A stretch of DNA of 64,000 bases from Streptomyces aculeolatus (GTDB lineage: Bacteria > Actinomycetota > Actinomycetes > Streptomycetales > Streptomycetaceae): the NCBI RefSeq assembly GCF_020400605.1, contig NZ_JAINRD010000005.1, forward strand, positions 62,001 through 126,000, given 5' to 3'. The notes below the pieces were generated by a model, which worked only from the letters and a program-made list of their open reading frames with translations, did not search any database and was not told the origin of the DNA. The first letter of the stretch is position 1, and every line of letters starts with the position of its first letter. The translations under genes and the position numbers were made by a program. Positions 8,816-17,600 of the stretch are shown here, piece by piece.

Positions 8816-9886
8816 TCAGGCGGGCCGCTCGTCGCCGGGGCCGTCGATGTCGATCCACCAGTACGCGTACTCGTACGGTCCGCCCGGCGAGACCTCGAAC
8901 TCGATCTCGCCCGGCGCGTCGTCCAGCTCGAAGTGGTAGACGGCCGTGGCGGCCTCGTCCTCGCCGAGGGTCAGCGGCAGCCCGTCGCCGAACGCCTGCT
9001 CCAGGTCCCCGCCGTCGGAGCCGATGGGGTAGGCGCTGACACTGCTGCTCCCCAGGGCCACCAGCTCGCCGCTGCCGTTCTCGACCCTGACCCTCACCTG
9101 CAGCAGGTCGCCCATGACGGGACGCGCGTCGAGGGTCACCTGCAGACCGTCCTCGTACGCGATGGCCCGGCCGGACTCGACCGCGTTGTCCGTCTCGGGC
9201 GAGACCGGGGCGAAGAAGCCGACCGCCAGGACGACGAGCAGGATGCTCATGCCGATGCCGACGACGGCCGCGACGCCGCCGAGCCAGATCCCCGACAGCC
9301 CGGTCCTTCTGTTGCCCGCCTCGCCGCGCCGCACGCGGCGGAGGGTGACGATGCCGAAGCCGATGGCGAGGCCGCCGAGGATGACGGCGAGGGGGCTGAA
9401 GAGGAGCGTGAAGGCGAGCACGGCGCCGATGACCCCGAGGATCATCGCCGTGACCCCGGAGCCGTTGCGCGGCCCGGTGGGCGGCACCCAGGCGTAGGGG
9501 GCGGGGAGGTAGGGCTTCGGACCGTACGGGCCGGGGTCCGCGCCCGGCTGCGGCCGCTGCCAGCCGGGTGCGAGGGGCACGGGCGGACCGCCGTCGGGCG
9601 GGGGCAGCAGGGCGACTTCGGAGGCGGGCGCCGGATGCGCCGGACCGTCCGCGACAGGGCCGGAGGCCTGCCCGCCGCCCGTCAATGCGCCCTCGTCCGG
9701 CCCCGCACCGCCGCCGGGGCCCGGGCCCGCACCGGCGACCGCGCCCGTACCCGCGCCGTCGTCCGCGGATGCGCCGTCGCCCGGCGCCGTGCCGGCCTCC
9801 GCCGCGGCGGGATCCCCCGCCTCCCGGCCCTCCTCCGCGCGGAGCGCGCCCCGCCCCGCCGCGTCGCCCCGCCGGTCCGTGTCCAT
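8816..9886 (-). CDS. DUF4190/DUF4352-type membrane protein
   Basis: 356 residues from the ATG at 9886. Residues 1-140 are a Gly/Ala/Pro-rich cytoplasmic region ending in a PYGPKPYLPAPYAWVPP stretch. Residues 145-182 and 199-225 are hydrophobic, the former as a tight hairpin with GLAIGFGIVTLRR, typical of DUF4190. The exterior C-terminal part (about 226-356) is beta-rich and resembles DUF4352, a domain of secreted immunoglobulin-like fold. It is likely a membrane-anchored exported domain. Role unknown. The next gene upstream encodes a smaller protein with the same kind of membrane hairpin. Confidence 0.7.
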   Translation of the reverse strand: MDTDRRGDAAGRGALRAEEGREAGDPAAAEAGTAPGDGASADDGAGTGAVAGAGPGPGGGAGPDEGALTGGGQASGPVADGPAHPAPASEVALLPPPDGGPPVPLAPGWQRPQPGADPGPYGPKPYLPAPYAWVPPTGPRNGSGVTAMILGVIGAVLAFTLLFSPLAVILGGLAIGFGIVTLRRVRRGEAGNRRTGLSGIWLGGVAAVVGIGMSILLVVLAVGFFAPVSPETDNAVESGRAIAYEDGLQVTLDARPVMGDLLQVRVRVENGSGELVALGSSSVSAYPIGSDGGDLEQAFGDGLPLTLGEDEAATAVYHFELDDAPGEIEFEVSPGGPYEYAYWWIDIDGPGDERPA

Positions 9887-9927
9887 GGGCTCAACTGTAC
9901 GAGCCGCCCGAATCCCGTCGGACCCGC

Positions 9928-10341
9928 TCACCCGGCACCGCCCGGCCAGGGCAGCGTCCCCGACCGGTCCTCCATGACCTGCACGCTCGGCCCCTCCCGG
10001 CGCTCCGCGGGCTTCTTCTCCTCCTCGGCGTCCCCGGAGAAGACCACGCCCGTCAGCGCCAGCACGATGACCACCGCCGCGACCGCGAACGCCACCGCGC
10101 CCGTCGCGATGCCGATAACCGCGTTGCGCCCGGCGCCGGTCCCGTCCCGCCGCGCACGGCTGCGCGCGACCAGGCCGAGGACCAGCGCCGCCGGGCCGAG
10201 CAGCACGGAGAGGGCCATGCCGTAGACCGTGGGCAGGAGGGTGACGCCGACGATGCCGCACACCATCGCCTTCGTGCCCAGACCGGCCGGTCCCCGCCGC
10301 GTCCCGGCGGTGGCCGGCGCCGGTGGACTGCTCGCCGCCAT
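9928..10341 (-). CDS. Small DUF4190-like membrane protein
   Basis: 137 residues. The ATG at 10341 is chosen over an upstream ATG because GGAGGGAG lies 6 bases before it. Hydrophobic segments lie at about 25-59 (with GLVARSRARRDGTG after it, the typical DUF4190 turn) and 73-101, followed by a charged tail. It is transcribed in the same direction as the larger DUF4190/DUF4352 gene, 41 bases ahead of it, and shares its membrane architecture, so the pair may be duplicates or partners. Function unknown. Confidence 0.7.
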   Translation of the reverse strand: MAASSPPAPATAGTRRGPAGLGTKAMVCGIVGVTLLPTVYGMALSVLLGPAALVLGLVARSRARRDGTGAGRNAVIGIATGAVAFAVAAVVIVLALTGVVFSGDAEEEKKPAERREGPSVQVMEDRSGTLPWPGGAG

Positions 10342-10428
10342 ATCCGCTCCCTCCGCTCCCCGTCGCGCCGCACGCACGCGCGTTCGCACATGCTACGGAG
10401 CCGGGGCGGCGCCGTCAGTCCGTTGGCC

Positions 10429-10434
10429 TACGAT
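10429..10434 (+). promoter_or_regulatory. -10 box placed for a leaderless mRNA
   Basis: TACGAT ends 6 bases before the ATG at 10441, so transcription would begin at the A of the start codon. No Shine-Dalgarno sequence precedes this gene. The -35 region is not clear. Confidence 0.4.
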
Positions 10435-10440
10435 GATGCG

Positions 10441-11508
10441 ATGGCCGATCTCGACTCCTTCATCGCCGGTCTGCCGAAGGCCGAACTCCACGTCCACCAC
10501 GTCGGCTCCGCGTCGCCCCGCATCGTCGCCGAACTCGCCGCGCGGCATCCCGACTCCAAGGTGCCCGCGGACGCCGAGGCGCTCGCCGAATTCTTCACCT
10601 TCCGCGACTTCGCGCACTTCATCGAGATCTACCTCTCCGTCGTCGACCTCGTCCGCACCCCCGACGACGTCCGCCTGCTGACGTACGAGATCGCCCGCGA
10701 CATGGCGCGGCAGAGCATCCGCTACGCGGAGCTGACCGTCACGCCGTACAGCTCCACGAGCCGCGGCATCCCCGACCGCGCCTTCCTCGACGCCCTGGAG
10801 GACGCCCGGATCAGCGCCGAGGCCGAGTTGGGCGTCGTGCTGCGCTGGTGCTTCGACATCCCCGGCGAGGCGGGTCTGGCGGCGGCCGAGGAGACGGCGC
10901 GGATCGCCGTCGACATCGGCTGCGAAGGGCTCGTGGCCTTCGGCCTCGGCGGCCCCGAGATCGGCGTGCCCCGCGGGCAGTTCAAGCCGTACTTCGACCG
11001 CGCGACAGCAGCCGGGCTGCGCAGCGTCCCGCACGCCGGCGAGACGACCGGGCCGCAGACGGTCTGGGACGCGGTCACCGAGCTGCGCGCCGAGCGCATC
11101 GGGCACGGCACGAGCGCGGCTCAGGACCCGAAGCTGCTGGCGCACCTCGCGGAGGCGGGCATCGCGCTGGAGGTCTGCCCGACGTCCAACGTCGCCACGA
11201 GGGCGGTCGCTTCGCTCGACGAGCACCCGCTGCGGCGGATCGTGGACGCGGGCGTGCTGGTCGCGCTGGGCAGCGACGACCCGCCGATGTTCGGCACGGA
11301 CCTGAACACGGAGTACGGGGTGGCGGCCCGCCTGCTCGGGCTCGACGAGGCGGGCACGGCGGCGCTGGCGAAGAACTCGGTCGCGGCGTCGTTCATGGAC
11401 CCGGCCGCGAAGGCGGCGCTGACGGCGGAGATAGACGCGTACGCCGCCGCGTGGCCCGCTACCGCCCCCGGCGGCGCCCCCCGGCCCGCGACCCCGACCG
11501 CCCCGTGA
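10441..11508 (+). CDS. Adenosine deaminase family protein, possibly 6-aminodeoxyfutalosine deaminase
   Basis: 355 residues. The metal and catalytic motifs of the family are present: ELHVHHVGS (HxH), VPHAGET, ERIGHGTSA, EVCPTSN and GSDDPPMFGTDL. These ligate zinc and deaminate an adenine ring. The first motif reads HVHHVGS instead of the HLHLDG-type of true adenosine deaminases. Streptomyces make menaquinone by the futalosine route, in which a protein of this family deaminates 6-aminodeoxyfutalosine; this divergent copy could be that enzyme (inference). No Shine-Dalgarno; a -10 box lies 6 bases before the ATG. It overlaps the downstream phosphodiesterase by GTGA. Confidence 0.82.
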   Translation: MADLDSFIAGLPKAELHVHHVGSASPRIVAELAARHPDSKVPADAEALAEFFTFRDFAHFIEIYLSVVDLVRTPDDVRLLTYEIARDMARQSIRYAELTVTPYSSTSRGIPDRAFLDALEDARISAEAELGVVLRWCFDIPGEAGLAAAEETARIAVDIGCEGLVAFGLGGPEIGVPRGQFKPYFDRATAAGLRSVPHAGETTGPQTVWDAVTELRAERIGHGTSAAQDPKLLAHLAEAGIALEVCPTSNVATRAVASLDEHPLRRIVDAGVLVALGSDDPPMFGTDLNTEYGVAARLLGLDEAGTAALAKNSVAASFMDPAAKAALTAEIDAYAAAWPATAPGGAPRPATPTAP

Positions 11509-12200
11509 CGGGCTCCGCGCCCGCCGTGCTGGCCGTCGCCCACCGCGGCGATCCGTACGTCGTACGCGAGAACACCCTCGGCTCGCTGCGCTCGGCGGTG
11601 ACGGCGGGCGCCGACGCGGTGGAGTTCGACGTCCGGCTGACGCGGGACGGCGTGCCGGTGCTGCTGCACGACCGCACGCTGCAGCGGCTGTGGGGGCAGG
11701 AGGCGGTCCTGGCGTCGCTGACGTACGCCGAGGTCCAGGAGCGCACCGGAGGCGGCATCCCGACGCTGCGCGAGGCGCTGAAGGTCATGGCGGACAGCCC
11801 GGGGGTCCGCTCGTTCATCGACCTTCCCGACCCCGCGGCCGCCGAGCCGACGGTCGCCGAGGTGCTCGACTCCGACGCGGCCGCCCGCACGTACTACTGC
11901 GGCGGCACCGCCGCGCTCCTGACCATCCGCGCCGCGGACCCGGACGCGGAGATAGCACTGACCTGCTCCTCCCCCGTCCCGTACCGCGCGGGCCTGCTCA
12001 GGCGGCTGCGTCCGCAGTGGCTCAACTACCGCTTCGGCCTCCTCGACGAGGCGACGGTGCGCGAGGACCACGAGGCGGGCTACCGGGTGTCGTGCTGGAC
12101 GGTCGACTGGCCCCGCAACTGGCGCCGCCTGACGGCCATGGGCGTCGACGCCATCACGAGCAACCGCATCACGGGCCTGCGCCGCCACCTGGGCCGCTGA
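11505..12200 (+). CDS. Glycerophosphodiester phosphodiesterase family protein
   Basis: 231 residues, starting at the GTG that overlaps the stop of the deaminase gene. AHRGDP, ENTLGS, VEFDVRLTRDGVPVLLHD and the C-terminal WTVDWPRNWRRLTAMGVDAITSN (a common ending of the family, in two adjoining pieces) identify a GDPD TIM barrel, which hydrolyses glycerophosphodiesters to glycerol-3-phosphate and an alcohol. There is no signal peptide, so it is probably cytoplasmic. Coupled translation with the deaminase gene is likely. A strong terminator follows. Confidence 0.88.
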   Translation: MTGSAPAVLAVAHRGDPYVVRENTLGSLRSAVTAGADAVEFDVRLTRDGVPVLLHDRTLQRLWGQEAVLASLTYAEVQERTGGGIPTLREALKVMADSPGVRSFIDLPDPAAAEPTVAEVLDSDAAARTYYCGGTAALLTIRAADPDAEIALTCSSPVPYRAGLLRRLRPQWLNYRFGLLDEATVREDHEAGYRVSCWTVDWPRNWRRLTAMGVDAITSNRITGLRRHLGR

Positions 12201-12224
12201 GCGGAGGCCGCCACGACGGCGGGT

Positions 12225-12261
12225 GCCGCGCGGCGGGGGCTCGACTCCCCCGCCACGCGGC
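12225..12261. terminator. Bidirectional terminator hairpin
   Basis: GCCGCG-C-GGCGGGGG pairs with CCCCCGCC-A-CGCGGC around a 7-base loop: 14 paired bases with one C/A mismatch. It sits between the converging phosphodiesterase and MFS genes, 24 bases after the former. Confidence 0.75.
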
Positions 12262-12272
12262 TCTCTTCCGCT

Positions 12273-12303
12273 CCGTACGCCGGCTGTCCAGGACGGCGTA
12301 CGG
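12273..12303. terminator. Second hairpin, adjacent to the MFS stop
   Basis: CCGTACGCCG at 12273-12282 is the exact reverse complement of 12294-12303, with an 11-base loop. It begins 3 bases past the MFS exporter stop, so it probably ends that minus-strand transcript. Confidence 0.7.
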
Positions 12304-12306
12304 GCC

Positions 12307-13917
12307 TCAGCGACCGGCCTTCGCCGGCACCGGGGTCTCGTCCCGCGCGGCCGGGGGCTCGGAGGCCGCGGGCTCCGGCTCCGGGGCGCCCGCGGCGGGG
12401 ACGCGCCGCAGCAGGGCCACCGACAGGACCGCCGCCGCGACGGCCAGGCCGGCCGCGATCGCCGCCGCCAGGTTGAGGCCGCTCGCGAACGCCTCCTTCG
12501 CCGGCGTCAGCACCGCCTCGCCCAGGTTCGCCTGCAGGTTCTCCGCCGCGCTCAGCGCGCCGGGCAGGGTGTCGCGGGCGGCTGCGTCCGCGCCCTCCGG
12601 CACGCCGGCGGGGACCGAGTCGGCCATGTCGCCGCGGTAGACGGCGGTGCCGACGCTGCCCAGCAGGGCGATGCCGAGGGCCACGCCGAGGTCGCTGGCC
12701 GTGCTGTTGACCGCCGAGGCGGCGCCCGCCTTCTCCGGCGGGGCTGAGCCGATGACGAGGTTGGTGGCCAGGGCCATCACCGGCGCGATACCCGGGTAGA
12801 GCAGGTAGAAGCCGGTGATCAGCAGCGGCAGGCCGCCGACGCTGTCGACCTGGGTGAGCACCACGTACCCCGCCGCGGACAGCAGGCTGCCGGCCGCCAC
12901 GACGTATCCCGGGCGCACCCTGCGGGCGATCACCGGCGACAGCATCGAGACGATCACCAGCAGCACCGCCGCCGGCAGGATCCACAGCCCCGCCTGAAGC
13001 GGCGTCAGCTCCTCGACGAGTTGCAGGTACTGCGTGAAGAGCAGGTACACGCCGCCGAGCGCGACCGCGCTGAGGAGGAAGACGGCCAGGGCGCCGCTGA
13101 ACGTGCGGTCGCCGAACAGGCGCATGTCCAGCAGCGGATCGTCCAGCCGGAGCTGCCGCCGGACGAAGACGGTCGACAGCACGACGCCGAGGACGAGGGC
13201 GACGATCGCGGTGGCGTTGACGCCGTGCGCCGCCATCTCCTTCACGCCGTAGACCACGGGCAGGACCGTGACCATCGACAGCGCCACGCTCGGCAGGTCG
13301 AGCCGGCCCGGCTGCGGCGCCCGGTACTCGGGCACCAGGAACGGCGCGGCGATCAGCACCAGCGCCATCACCGGCGCGCCCGCCAGCAGCGCGGAGCCCC
13401 ACCAGAAGTTCTCCAGCAGCAGCCCGCCGACCAGCGGGCCCACGGCCACGCCGACGGACACGGACGCCGCCCACAGGCCGATGGCGGTCGCCCGCTGCTT
13501 GGCGTCCTGGAACATGTTGCTGATCAGCGACAGCGTCGACGGCATCACCGCCGCCGCGCCCGCGCCCATCACGGCGCGCGCCGCGATCAGCGCCTCCGCG
13601 CCCGGCGCGAACGCCGCCGCCGCCGACGCCGCGCCGAACGCCACGGCGCCGAAGAGGAGGATGCGGCGGCGCCCGATGCGGTCGCCGAGGGTGCCCATGG
13701 CGACGAGCAGCCCGGCCATCATGAAGCCGTAGATGTCGTTGATCCACAGCAGTTGGCCGCTGCTGGGTTCGAGGTCGGCGGCGATGTCGGGGGTGGCGAG
13801 GAACAGCACGGTCATCGTGACGAACAGCAGGATCGTCGGCGCGAGCAGCACCGCGAGGCCGAGCCACTGCCTGGGGCCGGCGCGCAGCGCGGTGGCCTCC
13901 GGGGCGATTGCGGACAT
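12307..13917 (-). CDS. MFS drug exporter, EmrB/QacA (14-helix) type
   Basis: 536 residues. The DHA2-type proton antiporter pattern is visible: LFLATPDIAADL in helix 1, GTLGDRIGRRRILLFG between helices 2 and 3, and AAVMPSTLSLI plus GPLVGGLLLENFWWGS in the motif-C region, with about 14 membrane segments. The C-terminal tail is Pro/Glu/Ala-rich. Such proteins export hydrophobic antibiotics or dyes. A GAGAAG precedes the ATG. The flavodoxin-fold reductase gene lies 36 bases upstream on the same strand, so the two form an operon facing the SARP-type regulator, a typical regulator-exporter layout. Substrate unknown. Confidence 0.88.
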   Translation of the reverse strand: MSAIAPEATALRAGPRQWLGLAVLLAPTILLFVTMTVLFLATPDIAADLEPSSGQLLWINDIYGFMMAGLLVAMGTLGDRIGRRRILLFGAVAFGAASAAAAFAPGAEALIAARAVMGAGAAAVMPSTLSLISNMFQDAKQRATAIGLWAASVSVGVAVGPLVGGLLLENFWWGSALLAGAPVMALVLIAAPFLVPEYRAPQPGRLDLPSVALSMVTVLPVVYGVKEMAAHGVNATAIVALVLGVVLSTVFVRRQLRLDDPLLDMRLFGDRTFSGALAVFLLSAVALGGVYLLFTQYLQLVEELTPLQAGLWILPAAVLLVIVSMLSPVIARRVRPGYVVAAGSLLSAAGYVVLTQVDSVGGLPLLITGFYLLYPGIAPVMALATNLVIGSAPPEKAGAASAVNSTASDLGVALGIALLGSVGTAVYRGDMADSVPAGVPEGADAAARDTLPGALSAAENLQANLGEAVLTPAKEAFASGLNLAAAIAAGLAVAAAVLSVALLRRVPAAGAPEPEPAASEPPAARDETPVPAKAGR

Positions 13918-13953
13918 GATTCTTCTCGTTTCGGGGTTTGGGGACGGTCGGGA

Positions 13954-14487
13954 TCAGAAGGGGTACGGCGTGTGGGCGCGGGCGGTGCGCAGGGCGCGGG
14001 CCCACCAGATGAGTTCGTCGAGCGCGCCGTCGGGACAGTCCGTCTCGTGGACGGTCAGCGCGTGCGCCTCGGCGAGGTCGGCGCGCAGGGCGCGCAGGGC
14101 ACGCGCGGCCTCCTCCCCCGCGCGTACGTGCAGCGCCACCGGACGCGCCTTGAACGCCTCGGCGCACCACACCAGCGCGCGCTGGAGCGGCCCGGCGGAA
14201 TCCGGCCTGCCGGTGCGCGGCCGGGCGGCGGGGGCCACGACGACGAACCCGTCCGCCGCGTCCAGCCACGGCCGCAGCTCCCGTACGGCGGGCGGCTCCG
14301 GCGCGTCGCCGGGCAGCACGCCGGGGCACGGCTCCGGCAGGCACGCCGCCGCGAGGTCGATGAGGTCGACCTCCAGCCGGGCCCGCCGCCCCGCGAGCCC
14401 GGCGAGCCGCCGGGCCTCCGCGCCGGCGGCCGGTCCGGGCCCGAGACCGCCGAGGACGGTCAGCCGCAGCGTCGTGTCCGTACTCAT
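13954..14487 (-). CDS. NADPH-dependent FMN reductase-like (flavodoxin-fold) protein
   Basis: 177 residues from the ATG at 14487, which has GGAGG six bases upstream. The order of segments (TVLGGLGPGPAAGAEARRLA; EVDLIDLA; DAADGFVVVAPA; PLQRALVWCAEAFKARPVALH) follows the NAD(P)H-dependent FMN reductase fold, but the typical GSxRxxS phosphate loop and the GNYPGxLKN-type loop are eroded (here GGLGPGPAAGAE and GRPDSAGPLQ). It may therefore be a divergent or inactive flavin enzyme. It forms an operon with the MFS exporter and is divergent from the SARP-type regulator. Confidence 0.6.
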   Translation of the reverse strand: MSTDTTLRLTVLGGLGPGPAAGAEARRLAGLAGRRARLEVDLIDLAAACLPEPCPGVLPGDAPEPPAVRELRPWLDAADGFVVVAPAARPRTGRPDSAGPLQRALVWCAEAFKARPVALHVRAGEEAARALRALRADLAEAHALTVHETDCPDGALDELIWWARALRTARAHTPYPF

Positions 14488-14622
14488 CAGGGGCCTCCTC
14501 CCGCTCGCCGGTGACGACGGGGACCACGCTCCGGCAGAGCCCTCCAGGTCTCCTTCGGATCCGCTTTCGATCCGCTGCGGGCGGGCCGAAAGCACGGCGC
14601 GGGGGCTGTCGGCGGGCTGGGT

Positions 14623-14628
14623 TACCGT
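14623..14628 (+). promoter_or_regulatory. -10 box placed for a leaderless mRNA (SARP-type gene)
   Basis: TACCGT ends 6 bases before the ATG at 14635, which would put the transcription start on the start codon. No ribosome site is visible upstream. Confidence 0.4.
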
Positions 14629-14634
14629 GAACGC

Positions 14635-17600
14635 ATGCGCTTCGGGGTGCTCGGTCCGCTGGCGGTGTGGACGGCCGGCGGCCAGGCGGTCCGCGTACCG
14701 GAGGTGAAGGTCCGCAGCCTCCTGGCCGACCTGCTGATCCACGCCGGCCGCGCCGTGCCCGCCGACCGGCTCGTCGACGACCTGTGGGGCGACTCCCCGC
14801 CCGCGAACCCGGCCGGGGCGCTCCAGACCCGCGTCTCCCAGCTGCGCCGCGCACTGGAGGAGGCCGAGCCCGGCGCCCGCGCGCTCGTCGTCTCCCGCCC
14901 GCCCGGCTATCTGCTGGACGCCGGCCCCGAGGCCACCGACACCGGCCGCTTCGCGGCCCTGACGGCCGCCGCCCGCCGCGCCGACGGCCCGCGGGCGCGC
15001 GCGGCGCTGCTCGCGGACGCGCTCGCGCTCTGGCGGGGCGAGGTGCTGGCGGACTTCGCCGACGAGGAGTTCGCGCGCGCGGAGATCGCCCGGCTCGACG
15101 AGCTGCGGCTGACGGCCCTCGAAGAACAGGCGGAGGCCCGGCTCGAACTCGGCGAGCACGCCCTCCTCGCCGACGAGCTGGGCGACCTCGTCGCCCGCCA
15201 CCCGCTGCGCGAGCGGCTGCGCGCCGCCCAGCTGCGCGCGCTGTACCGGGCGGGCCGGCAGAGCGACGCGCTGGCGAGTTACGGCCGGCTGCGCGCGCAG
15301 CTCGCGGAGGAGCTGGGCCTGGACCCGGGCCCGGAACTGGCCGCGCTGCACCAGGCGATCCTGGAGCAGGACCCGGCGCTCGGCGCACCGGAGCGCGAGG
15401 GGGAGCAGGCGGCGGTACGGGGCAACCTGCCGGCGCCGCACGGCGAGCTGATCGGCCGCGACGAGTCGGTGGCGGCGGTGCGGGCGCTGCTGGAAACGGG
15501 CCGGCTGGTGACGCTGACGGGCCCCGGCGGGGTGGGCAAGACCCGGCTGGCGCTGGAGACGGCCCGCGGCCTGCCGGAGTCGTTCCCCGACGGGGTGTGG
15601 CTGGTGGAGCTGTCGGCCCTCGCTCCGCCCCGGCCCGCCGCGGAGCCCGCGGACGTCGCCCCCGGTGCCGACGAGGCGGCGGAGGTCGTGGCCGCGGCGC
15701 TGGGCGTACGGGACGAGACCGCCGGCGGCGGCCTGCTGACCGGCGCCGGCGGAACGCCCCCCGTCCAGCGACTGGCGGAGGCGCTGCGGACGAAGCGGAC
15801 GCTGCTGGTCCTCGACAACTGCGAGCATGTCGTGGACGCCGTCGCGGCGCTCTGCGCCCGGCTGCTGACCGCGGCGCCCGGCGTGCGCGTACTGGCGACG
15901 GGGCAGGAGCCGCTGGGCGTCGGCGGCGAACACCTGTGGCCGGTGGCCCCGCTGGACGTCCCCCCGGCGGAGGCAGCCAGGACGCCGGAATCCGATCGGG
16001 CCGCGTCGGCCCCACGCGGCACACCGTCCCCCGGCGCGACGGGCACCGCGCACCCGGCCGCCGCCCCGGACGCGGCGTCCGCCCCCGACCTCGCCGCCCT
16101 CCGGGCCTCCGGTGCCGTGCGGCTCTTCACCGAGCGGGCAGCCGCCGCCGCGCCCGGCTTCGCCGTCGACGCCGCCAACGCCGCCGCGGTCGCGACGGTC
16201 TGCCGCCGCCTCGACGGCATCCCCCTCGCCCTGGAGCTGGCCGCCACCCGGGTACGGGCCCTCGGCGTCCACGAGTTGGCCGCCCGGCTGGACGACCGGT
16301 TCCGGCTGCTGTCCGCCGGCCCGCGCGACGCGCCCGCCCGGCAGCGCACCCTGCGCGCGATGCTGGACTGGAGCTGGGAGCTGCTGACCGCCCCCGAGCA
16401 GGCCGTGCTCCGCCGCCTCTCCCTGCACGCGGAAGGGTGCACGCTGCGCGCCGCCGAGGCGGTCTGCGCGGGCGGCGGCATCGCCGAGGACGAGGTGCTC
16501 GACCTCCTCGCCCGCCTCGTCGACCGCTCCCTGGTCATGGCCGCCCCGGGCGACGGCGTGGCCCCCGCGCGCTACCACCTGCTGGAGTCCGTCACCGCCT
16601 ACGGCCACGAACAGCTCTGCGCGGCCGGCGAGTTCGGCTCAGTACGCCGCCGCCACACCGCGTACTACGCGGCGCTCGCCGCCGAGGCAGAGCCCCAGCT
16701 GCGCGGCCCCGCCCAGCGCCAGTGGCTGCTGCGCCTCGACGCCGAGTCCGCCAACATGCGCGCGGCGCTGGAGGACGCGGTACGCAGCGGCACCGCGGCG
16801 ACGGCACTGGGCCTGGCCTGCGACCTGGCGTGGTACTGGGTGCTGCGGGGCCGCCTCGGCGAGGGCCGCCGCTTCCTCACCACCGCCCTGGCGGCGCCAC
16901 GGGCACCGCGGCACCCCGCGACCGGCACGGCAACCGGCACCGAAGTCACCCCCGCTGCCGCAGCCGAAACCGAAGGGGAAGACGAAAGGGAAGACGAAGA
17001 AGAAGCCGAAGGAGCAGCCGCCGCCCCCGGAAGGGACGTCACCGCGGCCCGCGCCGCCGCCCTCACCTGGCGCGCCGCCATGACCCTCCGCCTCGGCGAG
17101 CCCCTCACTCCCGACGTCCTGCCCGCCGGCCGCCCGCCGCAGCCCGCCGACCTGTCCGAACTGGCCGCCGGTGCCCGCGCGGACGCCTTCCTCGGCCTCG
17201 CCCGGCTAGGCCTCGGCCCGCTGCCCGGCGGCGACGACCCGCTGGCCCGCGCCGAGGGGGTCTTCCGCGCGCTCGGCGACCAGTGGGGCACCGCGGCGGT
17301 GTCCAGCACCCTCGCCCGGCAGGCGGTGCTCCGCGGCGACCTGCCCGCGCTCGCGGAGTACGGGGAGCGCAGCATGGCGCTCTTCGCCGGACTCGGCGAC
17401 CGCTGGGGCCAGTTGCACGCGACGTACGCGCTCGGCACGTACGCGGAGATCACCGGCGACTACGCACAGGCCGCCCGGCTGCACCGCGAGGGCCTGCGGA
17501 TGGCCGAGGACCTGGGGCTGTGGTCGGAGGTGTCCGACAAGCTGTCGATGCTCGGCCGCGTCGCGCTGCTCACGGGGGACGCCGCGCAGGCCGACGAGTT

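Noticed and set aside
12080..16024. A 1314-codon open frame on the minus strand across the MFS, reductase and SARP genes
   Set aside because: It is out of frame with three well-supported genes, gives Arg/Pro-rich protein with no domain, and is explained by stop-codon scarcity in high-GC DNA.
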